Origin: Cystobacter fuscus
Lineage (GTDB): Bacteria; Myxococcota; Myxococcia; Myxococcales; Myxococcaceae
Direction: 5' to 3'
Length of the DNA stretch: 64,000 nucleotides
Assembly: GCF_002305875.1 (NCBI RefSeq)
Contig: NZ_CP022098.1
Coordinates: 11,594,001 to 11,658,000 of the forward strand
Made by a program: the position numbers and the translations under genes. The notes beneath the pieces were generated by a model. That model searched no databases and was not told the DNA's origin. It was given only the letters and a program-made list of their open reading frames with translations. Numbering within the stretch: the first letter of the stretch is position 1; each line of letters begins with the position of its first letter. Of the stretch, positions 52,644 through 62,067 are shown piece by piece.

Positions 52644-54751
52644 CGCGCGTCGCGACCATCGGCCGCGGGCAGGACGCGCCAGGCCACGTTGTCGCGCTTC
52701 GCGTCGCCGAAGGCGGGCTGGAAGAGCTCCGGGTGTTCGGCCATCCACCGCGCCTCGATGGGCGCGGGGGCCAGCGTCACCACGTAATCCACCCGCGCCT
52801 CGCGCACCCGCCGCAGCCACGCCGGGAAGTCCGCCTGGGCGAACGTGTCCTTCAGGGCGTAATCCCTCACCGAGCCGTCCGCGGAGATGGGCACGTAGGT
52901 GAGCGTGTTCTGCAGCCGGCTGCCCATCAACGGGTACCAGTACCAGTTGTGTCCGGAGATGTCCCATCCCGCCGTGACCGCGAGTCGCAGGGGAGCCTCC
53001 CCATCCAGCGCCTTCCACTCGGGAAGGCCCCTGCTCTCCGGGGTGACGAGCGCGTGAAGCTCGTAGGACTGCCCCTTCACGGCGGAGGCATAGATCTCGT
53101 AGCGCAGCGCCGCGCGGACGGCGGCGATGGCCTCCCAGCCGCCCCCGAGCAGCATGACCGCCGCGAGCAGGCCGGGGAGGAGCCGGTGCCGACGCAGGCC
53201 CCACGCCACCAGGGCGGCGGCGCCGCCCAGTGTCACCAGCACGGCCGGGAGCACCAGGAGCACCCCTCGCGCATCCACCCATGCCCAGCCGCACGGCAGC
53301 CCGAGCAGCAGTTCCAACAGGAAGCATCCCCAGAGCAGAAGCCGCACCCACTCCTCCTCCAGGAGGGCGGCGAGCAGCAGGCACGTGGCCAGCATGCACA
53401 GCACGAAGCGGGACGAGGTGGACGCCCAGGCCGTCCAGAGCTGCCGGCTCATCGAGCCGAGCAGCGTGCTCGCACCGCAGGCGAGCACCAGGCACGAGCG
53501 TGCACCCCACCGGCGCCTGGTCCGCACCGCGGCCAGCAGGCCCACGGGCGCCAGCAACAGCGCGTGGCCCAGCCCCAGGTGATCCGTCCCCGCCAGGAAC
53601 CGGGAGAACAGGAGCGCCATCGCCAGCTCCGGCACATCGAGGGGCGTGACGTTGAGCAGCTCTCCCGACTCGAGGCCGGCCAGCGCCGGGCTGCCCTCGG
53701 AGATGCGAATCCCCGCCAACGTCAACGGCCAGGGGAAGAACGGGGAGCCGTGGAGCACCCAGGCCCTCAGGTAGGGCAGCACCCCGAGCAGCAGCGCCAA
53801 CACCACCAGCCCCGCGTGGAAACGAGGCGCCTGGCGCGAGCGCCATGCCTGGAACGTGCCCCAGCAGACCAGCGCGCCGCCGAGGCAGAACACGGGCAGG
53901 CCCCCGGGCTTGATGCCCGCGAGCACTCCCAGGGCCGCCATCGCCGCCACCCGTTCACCCTGCCGTCCCGGGCGCAGGCTCGCCAGCAGCAACGCCATGG
54001 CCAGCAGGAAGAGCGCCAGGATGGTGTTGTCCACATAGCTGGCGGTGAGGGCCGCCATCACGATGGGCACGAACACCGCTGCCAGTGCCGCGGGCACGGC
54101 CATGCGCCAGCGCGCGCCCAGGCCCCTCGCCATGCCGTACGCGCCAACCAGCGCGCTCAGCCAGATGAGCCCACCGGCCGGCGCGAGGAACCCATCTCCA
54201 TGGGCGGGCAGCATGGCCCAGGCCGACAGGGCGTCGCCGTAGGGGAGGAAGTACTGGTAGTAGCTCCAGGCATCGGGGGCGAGGAGGATCTCGTCGCGCC
54301 CGCTCTGTACCCACCGGCCCGCCTTCACCAGGTGATAGGTGAGCGAATCCCAGGCGAGCGGTGGGGCGGCGAGCCCGCGCAGGAGCCGGGCGCCCACGAG
54401 CAGCGCCCCCAGTGCCAACGGCCCCAGCATCTGCTCGCGCCGCATCGCGCGGCCCATCGCCTGGAGCCGCCGCACATCCCAGCGAAGGGCCACCCTCGCC
54501 CGCGCCCACCCGCGGGCCAGCAGGAGCCCGGTGAACAGCCCCCAGAGCAGCAAGGCGGCCCCCAGGGTGAAGACACCGAGTCCCAGGAGCAGCTCGAACG
54601 CGGCGATGAGCAGGCCATACGCGAGCGCCAGCGTGGCGCAAGCCCGAGCCCACCCTCCGCGGCGAATCCCCAGCTCGAGGGCGAGGAGGTAGGCGCCGCC
54701 GAGGCAGCAACACAGCAGGAACAGCGCGAAGAGGGCGGAGAGACCAGACAT
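52640..54751 (-). CDS. Large multi-pass membrane protein, GT39/GT-C-like
   Basis: A 703-residue integral membrane protein with some fifteen hydrophobic helices and a C-terminal extracytoplasmic region (from about 580) ending in soluble beta/alpha sequence. WDSLTYHLVKAGRWVQSG early on, with acidic residues in a first loop, is the look of GT-C glycosyltransferases (dolichol-phosphate-mannose type, as in GT39 or ArnT). It probably moves a sugar from a lipid carrier to an envelope polymer. Acceptor and sugar are unknown. Confidence 0.7.
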   Translation of the reverse strand: MSGLSALFALFLLCCCLGGAYLLALELGIRRGGWARACATLALAYGLLIAAFELLLGLGVFTLGAALLLWGLFTGLLLARGWARARVALRWDVRRLQAMGRAMRREQMLGPLALGALLVGARLLRGLAAPPLAWDSLTYHLVKAGRWVQSGRDEILLAPDAWSYYQYFLPYGDALSAWAMLPAHGDGFLAPAGGLIWLSALVGAYGMARGLGARWRMAVPAALAAVFVPIVMAALTASYVDNTILALFLLAMALLLASLRPGRQGERVAAMAALGVLAGIKPGGLPVFCLGGALVCWGTFQAWRSRQAPRFHAGLVVLALLLGVLPYLRAWVLHGSPFFPWPLTLAGIRISEGSPALAGLESGELLNVTPLDVPELAMALLFSRFLAGTDHLGLGHALLLAPVGLLAAVRTRRRWGARSCLVLACGASTLLGSMSRQLWTAWASTSSRFVLCMLATCLLLAALLEEEWVRLLLWGCFLLELLLGLPCGWAWVDARGVLLVLPAVLVTLGGAAALVAWGLRRHRLLPGLLAAVMLLGGGWEAIAAVRAALRYEIYASAVKGQSYELHALVTPESRGLPEWKALDGEAPLRLAVTAGWDISGHNWYWYPLMGSRLQNTLTYVPISADGSVRDYALKDTFAQADFPAWLRRVREARVDYVVTLAPAPIEARWMAEHPELFQPAFGDAKRDNVAWRVLPAADGRDAR

Positions 54752-54804
54752 CAGGGCACCGGCAGACTACTCCACCCCCCCGCCCTGCTCACACGGCGAG
54801 GCGC

Positions 54805-56133
54805 TCAGCGCTGGAAGTCCACGCCCACGCCCAGGCCCGCGGTGAAGCCCTGCAGCAGGTGGCCCTCCGCCTGGGGGAAGTACACCGTGCCACCCATGAG
54901 CACGCCGTAGAGGGCGGGCAGGAAGCGGTGGCGCAGCTCGGCGGCCACGGAGTAGCGAGGATTGACCGTGAGGTCCGTGAGGATGACACGCAGCTCGCCC
55001 ACCGTCTTGTCCCCGGGCAGGTGCAGCTGGAGCGCGGCGTCCGCGTCCACCCGTCCGGTGGTGACGAAGTACTCACCCGAGGCGCTCACGCTCAGCGCCA
55101 GATCCTCCGGGTTGAGGGGAATCACCGCCGCGGCCACCTCGCCATACCCCGAGAAGGTCCCTGGCAGCACTTCCTCCGACAGCGGCACCGCGCTCAGGCC
55201 CACCCCGGAGAAGCGCGCCAGCTCGTAGCCCGCGCCGAAGAAGCCGAAGCGGAAGCGGCCTCCCTGGCGCCGGCCCTCGAGCCGACCGGTGATGTCCAGC
55301 GACGGATCGGGCTTGCCCCGGGCGACGATGCCGACGGTCGCGCCGTAGTCCGGCACCGACTCGATGAGGGTGTCTGCCCGCGCGCCCGCCGCGGCCTGGA
55401 GCCAGAGCTGGAAGGTGTCGCTGCGCACCACGCCCGCCTGCAATCCGAGGCTCGCCGCGGACAGGGAGGGCGTCGTGCCCCCCGCCAGGCCGAAGTCATG
55501 CGCCACGTCCACCGACAGGAGGAAGCGATCGAAGGCCGTGTCCTGATCGCTCAGCACGCGGCCCAGGTCCAGGCGGAACTCACCCGCGAAGAGCCGCGCG
55601 GCCAGCACGTCGCTGGCGAACACCTCCACCCGGGTGGGGCCGAGGTAGGCGACGAAGTGGGCCCCCGCGGGGTGGTAGTCCGGGGACAGGTTGTTGTTGT
55701 AGCGGTTGACGAGCCAGCCCGCGCCCAGCGTCCAGGTGGAGAACGCCCCCGCGCGCAGTTGCAGCATGCCGTCGTCCCGGCCAATGCGCAGCTCGCGCAG
55801 GAGCTGACCGAAGTCACTGAGCTCGTCCCAGTCCTCGCGCCGCAGCCGGCCGGCATGGTCCGCTTCCAACTGGGATGGGTCCGAGTCGATCAGCCGCAAG
55901 CGCAGCGGCGCCCCCAGCTCGAACTCGAATTCCTCGCCCCCCCTGACGCCCAGGCGGGGGAAGGCGACCGCGAAACCGTCCATCAAATTGGCGCCCTGAC
56001 CCGAGGGAAGGGCGAGCCCCCCCACCTCGAGCGAGGCATGGAAGCGAATGCCTTCTTCCGCCGGGGCGGGATTCTCGACGAAGGCCCGAGGGGTCTGCTG
56101 AAGCGTGTAAGCGAGGAGGAGGGCACCGATCAT
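54805..56133 (-). CDS. Outer-membrane beta-barrel protein
   Basis: A 442-residue protein with a short N-terminal hydrophobic stretch acting as signal peptide, then regular amphipathic beta strands throughout (LELGAPLRLRLID, FRLDLGRVLSDQDTAFDRFLLSVDV) and a C-terminal strand ending VGVDFQR, the kind of terminal aromatic strand recognised by BAM. It is probably a myxobacterial porin-like protein. No specific family is recognised. It is on the same strand as the membrane glycosyltransferase gene and may be cotranscribed with it (53-base gap). Confidence 0.7.
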   Translation of the reverse strand: MIGALLLAYTLQQTPRAFVENPAPAEEGIRFHASLEVGGLALPSGQGANLMDGFAVAFPRLGVRGGEEFEFELGAPLRLRLIDSDPSQLEADHAGRLRREDWDELSDFGQLLRELRIGRDDGMLQLRAGAFSTWTLGAGWLVNRYNNNLSPDYHPAGAHFVAYLGPTRVEVFASDVLAARLFAGEFRLDLGRVLSDQDTAFDRFLLSVDVAHDFGLAGGTTPSLSAASLGLQAGVVRSDTFQLWLQAAAGARADTLIESVPDYGATVGIVARGKPDPSLDITGRLEGRRQGGRFRFGFFGAGYELARFSGVGLSAVPLSEEVLPGTFSGYGEVAAAVIPLNPEDLALSVSASGEYFVTTGRVDADAALQLHLPGDKTVGELRVILTDLTVNPRYSVAAELRHRFLPALYGVLMGGTVYFPQAEGHLLQGFTAGLGVGVDFQR

Positions 56134-56264
56134 GGCGCGTCACTTTAATCCGCCTTCCGCCACACGTCCGTGAACTCCGGCCTCGCCAGGAGTGCACCTT
56201 GTCCCTCTGAACAGCGTACGACCAGGCGTCCAGTGCCGGACTGGACGAGTCCCGATGCGTTGGT

Positions 56265-56504
56265 TCAGGCGACGACGACGATGTGCGTGCCGGTCGCCTG
56301 GGACATGGCGCGCGAGGACACCAGCTTCGCGGCGGCCTTCGTCTCACCCGCCACGTCGAACGCCGCGGCGATCAAATCCCCCAGCGTCACCTGCACCTTG
56401 CTCACCGGCCGGCTCGCCTTCGCCTTGGCCACCACCCGCCCCGCCTTCTTCACCTGACGCGTCACCTGGTTCATCACCGCACCACTCCGCTGGGTCTTCG
56501 CCAT
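56265..56504 (-). CDS. Small basic protein
   Basis: A 79-residue Lys/Ala-rich product, with RQVKKAGRVVAKAKASRP in the N-terminal half and a helical C-terminal half (TLGDLIAAAFDVAGETKAAAKLV). No signal peptide. It resembles small nucleoid-type or hypothetical myxobacterial proteins, but no family is recognised. The ATG at 56504 is chosen over one 11 codons upstream. A promoter candidate lies about 80 bases upstream. Confidence 0.6.
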   Translation of the reverse strand: MAKTQRSGAVMNQVTRQVKKAGRVVAKAKASRPVSKVQVTLGDLIAAAFDVAGETKAAAKLVSSRAMSQATGTHIVVVA

Positions 56505-56837
56505 GGTTCGCCCCGTCCCTTTGAGTCGCTCGTCCACCGTGCTGCCCGCCGCCCACCGCCACCGCCCCGACGGGAATACTTCATAGCAACCGGCGTGCCC
56601 GCACCCAACCCCTTGAAATCAGGGGGAAAGCTCTTCGAACGAGCGCACAAGACCCGGGCCAGGGACTGACATTTCTACCGGGTGGCGGGGAAGTCCCCTC
56701 GGAACGAATGACCGGACGCCAGACCAGCGGGCATGCATGCGTCGGAAGTCCCTCAAACGGCCTCGGGCCCACGCGGCGCCAGGAAGGCGGCCGGGTGAGC
56801 CCGGGTGGGGGATGCGAGGGGAGGAAAGGCGGGGGTG
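56505..56837. other. Intergenic region
   Basis: About 330 bases with no gene. Besides the promoter candidate at 56580-56608, I see only GC-rich filler on the right half, next to the end of the sigma/anti-sigma operon. Confidence 0.35.
56580..56608 (-). promoter_or_regulatory. Candidate promoter of the small basic protein gene
   Basis: On the reverse strand TTGGGT and TATGAA are 17 bases apart, the standard spacing. Box matches are moderate. Confidence 0.35.
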
Positions 56838-57320
56838 CTACTTCGCGGCGGGAGAGGAGAGCACGAGGATGAGCTCGCCGCCCACGTGCTTGCCGGCGCG
56901 CTGGTAGACGGCGCCCTCGCGGCCCAGCTCCACGTCCACGGCGGACAGCTGGGGCACGTCCACGCGCAGGGTGGCGGTGTCGCCCTGCAGGCGCAACAGC
57001 CGCAGCGAGGCGGTCACTCCATTGGGCAGCTTCACCTCGGCGGGCACCTGGGTACCCACCTCCAGGGACTGCTGCGACAGGCGCTTGAAGGAGGTGAAGT
57101 TGAAGTTCTGCTTCTGGAAGGTCTCCTTCATCTTCTGGAGCTCGGGAGGACTCACCTCCGAGCCACTCCGGGAGACGAGCACCACCGCCACCTCCACCTG
57201 GAGCTTCTGGGCCTTGGCGGCCGGAGCGGGAGCCTGGGCGCGCGCCTGGGTAGGAAGGAAGAACGACCCCAGCAGGGACAACATCAGCGGGGCCACCAGG
57301 GTGCGCGTCATCATCGTCAC
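56838..57320 (-). CDS. Exported protein of the ECF sigma operon
   Basis: A 160-residue protein with a signal peptide ending ARA-Q (about residue 29) and a mature beta-rich domain (LQVEVAVVLVSRSG, then VSAVDVELGREGAVYQRAGKHVGGELILVL). It overlaps the anti-sigma gene by 4 bases and is the third gene of the operon. It is likely periplasmic and may belong to the stress response controlled by the sigma factor. No family is recognised. Confidence 0.75.
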   Translation of the reverse strand: MTMMTRTLVAPLMLSLLGSFFLPTQARAQAPAPAAKAQKLQVEVAVVLVSRSGSEVSPPELQKMKETFQKQNFNFTSFKRLSQQSLEVGTQVPAEVKLPNGVTASLRLLRLQGDTATLRVDVPQLSAVDVELGREGAVYQRAGKHVGGELILVLSSPAAK

Positions 57321-57985
57321 AGCTCTCCTCCCTTGGGCGGTTGCTCCGGCGCCGCGGGCTTCGCGGGCCGGCGGGCCGGCACGTCCTTGAGCGACTCCCC
57401 TTCCAGCTCGTCCGTTTCATCACCGGGCACGCCGCGGGGTTTGGCCGGAGAGGCATCGTGCGCCGCGGACGTGTCCTCGTCCACCGCCCAGATGATGGTG
57501 TTACCATCATCGGACTCCAGCACCACCGGGGCCGCCGTGGCCCCCTCGGAGGCACGCACGGCGCGCACCTTCATGCGCTCGGCGCCATAGCCCAGGGGCG
57601 CGGAGGGGCGGTTCATCACCATGGGGACGGCCACCAGCACCACCACCGCCGCCGTGGCCAGCGAGGAGACCATGGCCGTGCGGTGGTAGAGGAACATCTC
57701 CGAGAGCGAGATGCGCATGCGCTCGAGCAGCGGCGGACGCTCCGGCGTCACCCGCGCCATCACCTTCTGGGTGAAGTCCTTGAAGTCCACCTCGTCCACC
57801 GCCATCTCCAGCCCCACGCGCAGGAGCGCGGACTCGGCCCGCAGGTCGGCCGCCCGGCTGGCGCAGTCGCGGCAGGCACCCAGGTGCCGCTCGACGTTGA
57901 TGCGGTCGGCGGGGGACACCTCGCCGTCGATGTACGGCGACAACAACGGGATGAAACGCTCACATGCTGGATTGGCGGGGGCCAT
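57317..57985 (-). CDS. Zinc-finger anti-sigma factor
   Basis: A 222-residue membrane protein. Residues 1-60 form a zf-HC2 anti-sigma domain with HLGACRDCAS (HxxxCxxC). One transmembrane helix (AMVSSLATAAVVVLVAVP) follows at about 110-128, then a Glu/Pro-rich periplasmic tail. The start at 57985 (MAPANPACERF) is preferred because the upstream extension is not typical. It is the probable negative regulator of the ECF sigma factor encoded 72 bases upstream. Confidence 0.85.
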   Translation of the reverse strand: MAPANPACERFIPLLSPYIDGEVSPADRINVERHLGACRDCASRAADLRAESALLRVGLEMAVDEVDFKDFTQKVMARVTPERPPLLERMRISLSEMFLYHRTAMVSSLATAAVVVLVAVPMVMNRPSAPLGYGAERMKVRAVRASEGATAAPVVLESDDGNTIIWAVDEDTSAAHDASPAKPRGVPGDETDELEGESLKDVPARRPAKPAAPEQPPKGGEL

Positions 57986-58057
57986 TGATGTTCCTACCCG
58001 TTCCAAGAGGGGACGTGCGGCTTGGACGGTAATGGAAAAGTAATATTCCAAGCCGTC

Positions 58058-58675
58058 TCACTCACTGCCCACTCCGCTCTTGGCCTCGTCCAACTCCAGG
58101 TATTCACTGAGGATTTTCTGCACCTTGGCCCGTGCGTGGAAGAGCCGGCTCATCACCGTGCCCTTGGGGATGTCCAGCGTGCGCGACAGGTCCTCGTACG
58201 ACATGCCCTCGACTTCGCGCAGCAGGAGGATGGCGCGGTGCTTCTCCGGCACGGTGGCCAGGGCCTCTTGAATCTTCTCGGCCAGCTCGCGGCGCAGGGC
58301 GCTCTTCTGGGGGTTGGTGCCCAGGCGGCTGCCCAGGGCACCGATGCGCGCCTCGCCCAGGTCGGTGGCGATGGACTCGTCGAACTCCTCCATCTGCCCG
58401 CCCGAGGAGCCTTTGCGGCGCATCACGTCGATACAGATGTTGACGGTGATGCGGTAGAGCCACGTGTAGAAGGACGAGTCGCCCTTGAAGTGGTCCAGGT
58501 ACTTGTAGACCTTGACGAAGGCCTCCTGCGAGACGTCCATCGCCTCGTCCTTGTCCTTGAGCATGCCCAGCGCGACGGCATACACCTTGCGCTGGTAGCG
58601 CTCGACGAGGAGCTTGAAGGCGCGCTGGTCTCCATCACGGACGCGCTTGACGAGAGTGAGGTCGTCGGTGGCCAA
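58058..58675 (-). CDS. ECF-type RNA polymerase sigma factor
   Basis: A 205-residue ECF sigma factor. Region 2 includes DEAMDVSQEAFVKVYKYL and SFYTWLYRITVNICID; region 4 includes LREVEGMSYEDLSRTLDIPK and VMSRLFHARAKV. It heads an operon with a zinc-finger anti-sigma factor and an exported protein. The sequence style and operon recall M. xanthus RpoE1, an ECF factor linked to motility and development. Orthology is plausible but would need a database comparison. Confidence 0.9.
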   Translation of the reverse strand: MATDDLTLVKRVRDGDQRAFKLLVERYQRKVYAVALGMLKDKDEAMDVSQEAFVKVYKYLDHFKGDSSFYTWLYRITVNICIDVMRRKGSSGGQMEEFDESIATDLGEARIGALGSRLGTNPQKSALRRELAEKIQEALATVPEKHRAILLLREVEGMSYEDLSRTLDIPKGTVMSRLFHARAKVQKILSEYLELDEAKSGVGSE

Positions 58676-58718
58676 GGGTGCGCCACCCTAGCACGGGCCA
58701 CCCTCTTCCCAAGCATTC

Positions 58719-60626
58719 TCAGAGGCTCGCGAGCATGGCCACCAACAAAGCGGCCCCCATCAGGCAGACGACGGCACCAAACGCCAGTTGACTCCACTTC
58801 TCCTTGAGCACCGCGCTGTCCTCGGGCGAGGCGCGCAGCTCATGGAGCACGCTCCACAGCAGTTGCGGCCCCAGGCGTTTGTTCGTCCCTCGACGCTCCC
58901 GCTCCTTCTTCTCCTCCTCCCACTCCTGGCGGGGGTCACGCGGGGCGAGCGGCCCGGCGGCGAGCGCCTGGGCTTGCTGCGTGCCGGACGCCTGGACGCC
59001 CGCCTGGCCAGCGGTAGGGGGAGCCCGCTCCGCCTCCTTCTCCTTCTGCTCGGGCCCCCGTTGGCCCTGGGCCTGGGCCTGGCGCGCGGCGGCCTCCTTG
59101 CGCGCCTCGGGCTGCTCCGGCGTCCGGGGCTCCTCGGCCACCGGCAGGGAGACCTCGGTGGGGAGCCGCTCGAGACCGGGCTCCATGTGGACCTGGTCGA
59201 GCTGCGCGTGGAACTCCTCCAACGAGGGGGCGTCGAGCAGCTCGAGCGCCACCTCCACCCCATCACGCCCCGTGCGGACATCCCGCAGGGCGGCGAAGCC
59301 GTTGGCGATGAGCGTCTCGGCGAAGGCCTGGCGTCCCGCCGGCGTCTGGCCCATGGGATTGCGCGCGTTCGCCTCGGCGTAGGCGGTGAACATGGCCCAC
59401 AGCCGCAGGGAGCGGCTCGCGGGGGACTGCCTCGGAGGCAGCAGGAGCAGGTTCTCCGCGAAGTGCTCGGCGAGCGCCTCCTGGCCGACGATGCCGGAGA
59501 GATCCGGCAACAGCTCCTCCAGGGAGGCCACCTCGCCGCGAGCACCGGGAAGCCCCGTCGTGGAGGCGGCCTGCGAGCCGGGCTCGGAGGAGGGAAGCGC
59601 GGGGCGTCCACCCGACCTCGTCGAGGGACGGGACTCGAAGAGCGTGTCGGCATTGGGGAGCCGATCACCTCGCACGGTCCGGCTCCCCGCCTCTCCGCGC
59701 GGAGCCTCGAACACGCCCGTGGACTGACCGTCGGCGCCCCGGCCCCGCCCGGGTCCCCGCGGCGGAGCTTCCGGCGTTCCCAGGTCCGAGGGAGCCTCGA
59801 ACCCGCTCGCCGCGTCCTCGGCGCTCCGGGGCTGATCCGGCACCTGGGGCCGTCCGCCCGGAGCCCGGGGCTCCTCCAGCTCGCGAGGGACGTCGAAGCC
59901 ACCAGAAGACACATCCGCGGCGTCGCGCGTCCGGGTCGGCACCTGGGGCCGCTCCGCCGACGCCCAGGGATCATCCACGTCATGCGGAACATCGAACTCA
60001 CCGGAGGACGCATCCGCGGCGTCGCGCGCCCGGGTCGGCACCTGGGGCCGCTCCGCCGGCGCGCCCAGCTCCGGAGGTGCATCGAACTCACCGGAGGACG
60101 CATCCGCGGCGTCGCGCGCCCGGGTCGGCACCTGGGGCCGCTCTCCCGAGGGACGGGAGCTCTCGAAATCCGAACCGTGCGCGCCCCCCTCTTCCGTCCG
60201 GCCACGCGTCCGGGGCCGATCCGTCGAGGGACTGCTCTCGAAGACCTCCGCGGACTTGCCTTCACGGGGGCGCTCGGTGCGCGGAGTCTCCCGGGGCATC
60301 AACTCATCCTGGGAGAAGTCGATGCCACCGCCCTTCGTCTCACGCGGACCATTCGTGCGGGGGGACTCTCCCTCCGGAGCGGGGCGCCCGCCCGACGTCG
60401 TGGTCCCCGGATCCAGCGGTGAGCGGCCGATGCGCGTGCGCTCCTCGCGCTCCACCCCCGGCCTGTCGCCCCGACCCATGTCCAGCGGCGAGCGGCCGAT
60501 GCGCGTGCGCTCCTCGCGCTCCATCCCGGGCCTGTCGCCCCGACCCGGCGAGCCGTCGCCGGAAGCGCGAGAAGGCACGAAGCCCGAGGACCCCGGAGAC
60601 CCCTTGATGTTTCCAGCCTGGCTCAT
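58719..60626 (-). CDS. Repeat-rich low-complexity protein with C-terminal membrane anchor
   Basis: A 635-residue protein. The first 400 residues are Arg/Gly/Pro/Ser-rich with tandem repeats: two copies of a 20-odd-residue unit with REERTRIGRSPLD near the N-terminus, and four imperfect copies of a unit of about 35 residues with RPQVPTRARDAADASSG (DNA about 59840-60140). A more ordered helical part follows (about 400-520). A single transmembrane helix ends the protein (AFGAVVCLMGAALLVAMLASL). No enzyme motif is seen. It could be a scaffold or tail-anchored protein. Confidence 0.65.
   Translation of the reverse strand: MSQAGNIKGSPGSSGFVPSRASGDGSPGRGDRPGMEREERTRIGRSPLDMGRGDRPGVEREERTRIGRSPLDPGTTTSGGRPAPEGESPRTNGPRETKGGGIDFSQDELMPRETPRTERPREGKSAEVFESSPSTDRPRTRGRTEEGGAHGSDFESSRPSGERPQVPTRARDAADASSGEFDAPPELGAPAERPQVPTRARDAADASSGEFDVPHDVDDPWASAERPQVPTRTRDAADVSSGGFDVPRELEEPRAPGGRPQVPDQPRSAEDAASGFEAPSDLGTPEAPPRGPGRGRGADGQSTGVFEAPRGEAGSRTVRGDRLPNADTLFESRPSTRSGGRPALPSSEPGSQAASTTGLPGARGEVASLEELLPDLSGIVGQEALAEHFAENLLLLPPRQSPASRSLRLWAMFTAYAEANARNPMGQTPAGRQAFAETLIANGFAALRDVRTGRDGVEVALELLDAPSLEEFHAQLDQVHMEPGLERLPTEVSLPVAEEPRTPEQPEARKEAAARQAQAQGQRGPEQKEKEAERAPPTAGQAGVQASGTQQAQALAAGPLAPRDPRQEWEEEKKERERRGTNKRLGPQLLWSVLHELRASPEDSAVLKEKWSQLAFGAVVCLMGAALLVAMLASL
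59840..60140 (-). repeat. Coding minisatellite in the repeat-rich gene
   Basis: About four in-frame units of roughly 90-105 bases share GGTCGGCACCTGGGGCCG and GACGCATCCGCGGCGTCGCG (plus-strand reading). Units nearest the 3-prime end of the gene are more diverged, suggesting stepwise expansion. Confidence 0.7.
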
Positions 60627-60689
60627 CACCTGGATTGTCGTCTGGATGGCGAGCAAGTTTCCAGGGGGAGGAGTCCGGCCTTCGATCCT

Positions 60690-61166
60690 TCACTCCTCCT
60701 CGCGCTCCGCCTTCACCGCGGACGTCATCCCGTTGACATCCAGCGTGACGCTGAAGACGGAGACCTGTCCGTCCCCATCCCGATCACCTCGCGCGTAGCA
60801 GGTGACCTCGACCTCTCCCAGAGGAGTCTCCTGCACCACCACCTGGTACTGGTGCCTCACGTGCTCGCCGGGCTCGAAGCCCAGCTTTCGCATGTTCTCA
60901 TCGGGCGAGAAGGGCACCGCCTGTCCGCCCCGGGGCACCTGCGCGGGCACGGGACCCGCCTCGAGAAAGACGCCGTGTTCATCCCGGTAGGCCTGCACGT
61001 CACCGCACAGGCGCAGCACGTTGACGCGCGCCTCCTGCGACAGGGTCGTCGCGTCGACCCCGGCTCCCGCGCCTCCCGGCGCTCGCAACACGAAGACGCC
61101 GAGGGCACCCAACCCCAGGACGGCGAACACCGCGCCGCCCACGAGCATCTTCCCGTTGCGGGTCAT
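60690..61166 (-). CDS. Membrane-anchored hypothetical protein
   Basis: A 158-residue protein with an N-terminal anchor helix (GGAVFAVLGLGALGVFVL) and a soluble domain containing two Cys (RLCGDVQAYRDEHG, VTCYARGDRDGDGQ). The first part after the anchor resembles pseudopilin-like or DUF folds, but there is no prepilin cleavage motif. ATG at 61166 is chosen; a GTG at 61175 would overlap hemF. It is the last gene of the hemF operon. Confidence 0.65.
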   Translation of the reverse strand: MTRNGKMLVGGAVFAVLGLGALGVFVLRAPGGAGAGVDATTLSQEARVNVLRLCGDVQAYRDEHGVFLEAGPVPAQVPRGGQAVPFSPDENMRKLGFEPGEHVRHQYQVVVQETPLGEVEVTCYARGDRDGDGQVSVFSVTLDVNGMTSAVKAEREEE

Positions 61167-61167
61167 G

Positions 61168-62067
61168 TCAGGCACCCACCCAGTCGCGCGGACGACGAAG
61201 CACCTCCACCAGACGCGCCTCCTCGGTGCCCGGCTCCGGGTGGTAATCGTAGCGCCAGCGCACCACCGGCGGCAGGGACATGAGGATGGACTCCGTGCGC
61301 CCCTTCGTCTCCAGGCCGAAGAGGGTGCCTCGATCCCACACGAGGTTGAACTCCACGTACCGCCCGCGCCGCAACTCCTGCCAGGCGCGCTGCTCCTCGG
61401 TGTAGGGCGTGTCCTTGCGCCGCTCGGCGATGGGCAGGTACGCGGGCAGGAAGGCCCGGCCCACGTCCTTCACGAAGGCGAACTCGCGCTCCAGCTCCTC
61501 CCCCGTGTTCTCGAAGAAGATGCCGCCCACGCCCCGCGCCTCCTCCCGGTGGCGCAGGTAGAAGTACTGATCACACGCCTTCTTGTAGCGCGGGTAGTAC
61601 GCGGGATCGTGCCGGTCACACGCCTCCTTGTGGACCCGGTGGAAGTGCACCGCGTCCTCCTCCTGGAGGTAGTACGGCGTCAGGTCCGCGCCCCCGCCGA
61701 ACCAGGCCTTCGAGCCCTGGTGGATGAAGCGGTAGTTGGCATGCACGGTGGGCACATGCGGGTTGCGCGGGTGGAGCACCAGCGACAGGCCGCCCGCCCA
61801 GAACGTGCGCCCCTCGCCCTGCAGCTTGCCCGCGAACGCCTCCTCCAGCTCGCCGAACACCACCGAGGTGCTCACCCCGCCCTTCTCCAGGAACGTCCCC
61901 CCCTCCAGCACGCGGCTGCGCCCTCCACCACCCCCCGGCCGCTTCCAGTGGTCCTCGCGGAAACGGGCCTTCCCGTCCAGCCGCTCCAACGCGCCACAGA
62001 TCTCATCCTGGAGGGCGTGAATGTGATCCGCCATCCGCTGCTTGAGCGTCTCCAAATCCACCGTCAT
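61168..62067 (-). CDS. hemF: Oxygen-dependent coproporphyrinogen III oxidase
   Basis: A 299-residue HemF, typical length. Conserved blocks are GGGRSRVLEGGTFLEKGGV, FWAGGLSLVLHP, NPHVPTVHANYRF, WFGGGADLTPYY and RGRYVEFNLVWDRGT. It converts coproporphyrinogen III to protoporphyrinogen IX using O2 in heme synthesis. Its ATG overlaps the stop of the preceding exported-protein gene (ATGA). The longer ORF upstream is not coding. No other heme genes are nearby. Confidence 0.96.
   Translation of the reverse strand: MTVDLETLKQRMADHIHALQDEICGALERLDGKARFREDHWKRPGGGGGRSRVLEGGTFLEKGGVSTSVVFGELEEAFAGKLQGEGRTFWAGGLSLVLHPRNPHVPTVHANYRFIHQGSKAWFGGGADLTPYYLQEEDAVHFHRVHKEACDRHDPAYYPRYKKACDQYFYLRHREEARGVGGIFFENTGEELEREFAFVKDVGRAFLPAYLPIAERRKDTPYTEEQRAWQELRRGRYVEFNLVWDRGTLFGLETKGRTESILMSLPPVVRWRYDYHPEPGTEEARLVEVLRRPRDWVGA

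Noticed and set aside
51470-54910. An 1146-codon plus-strand frame
   Set aside because: It is a shadow of the TrkA-type gene in another frame and of the reverse glycosyltransferase-like gene.
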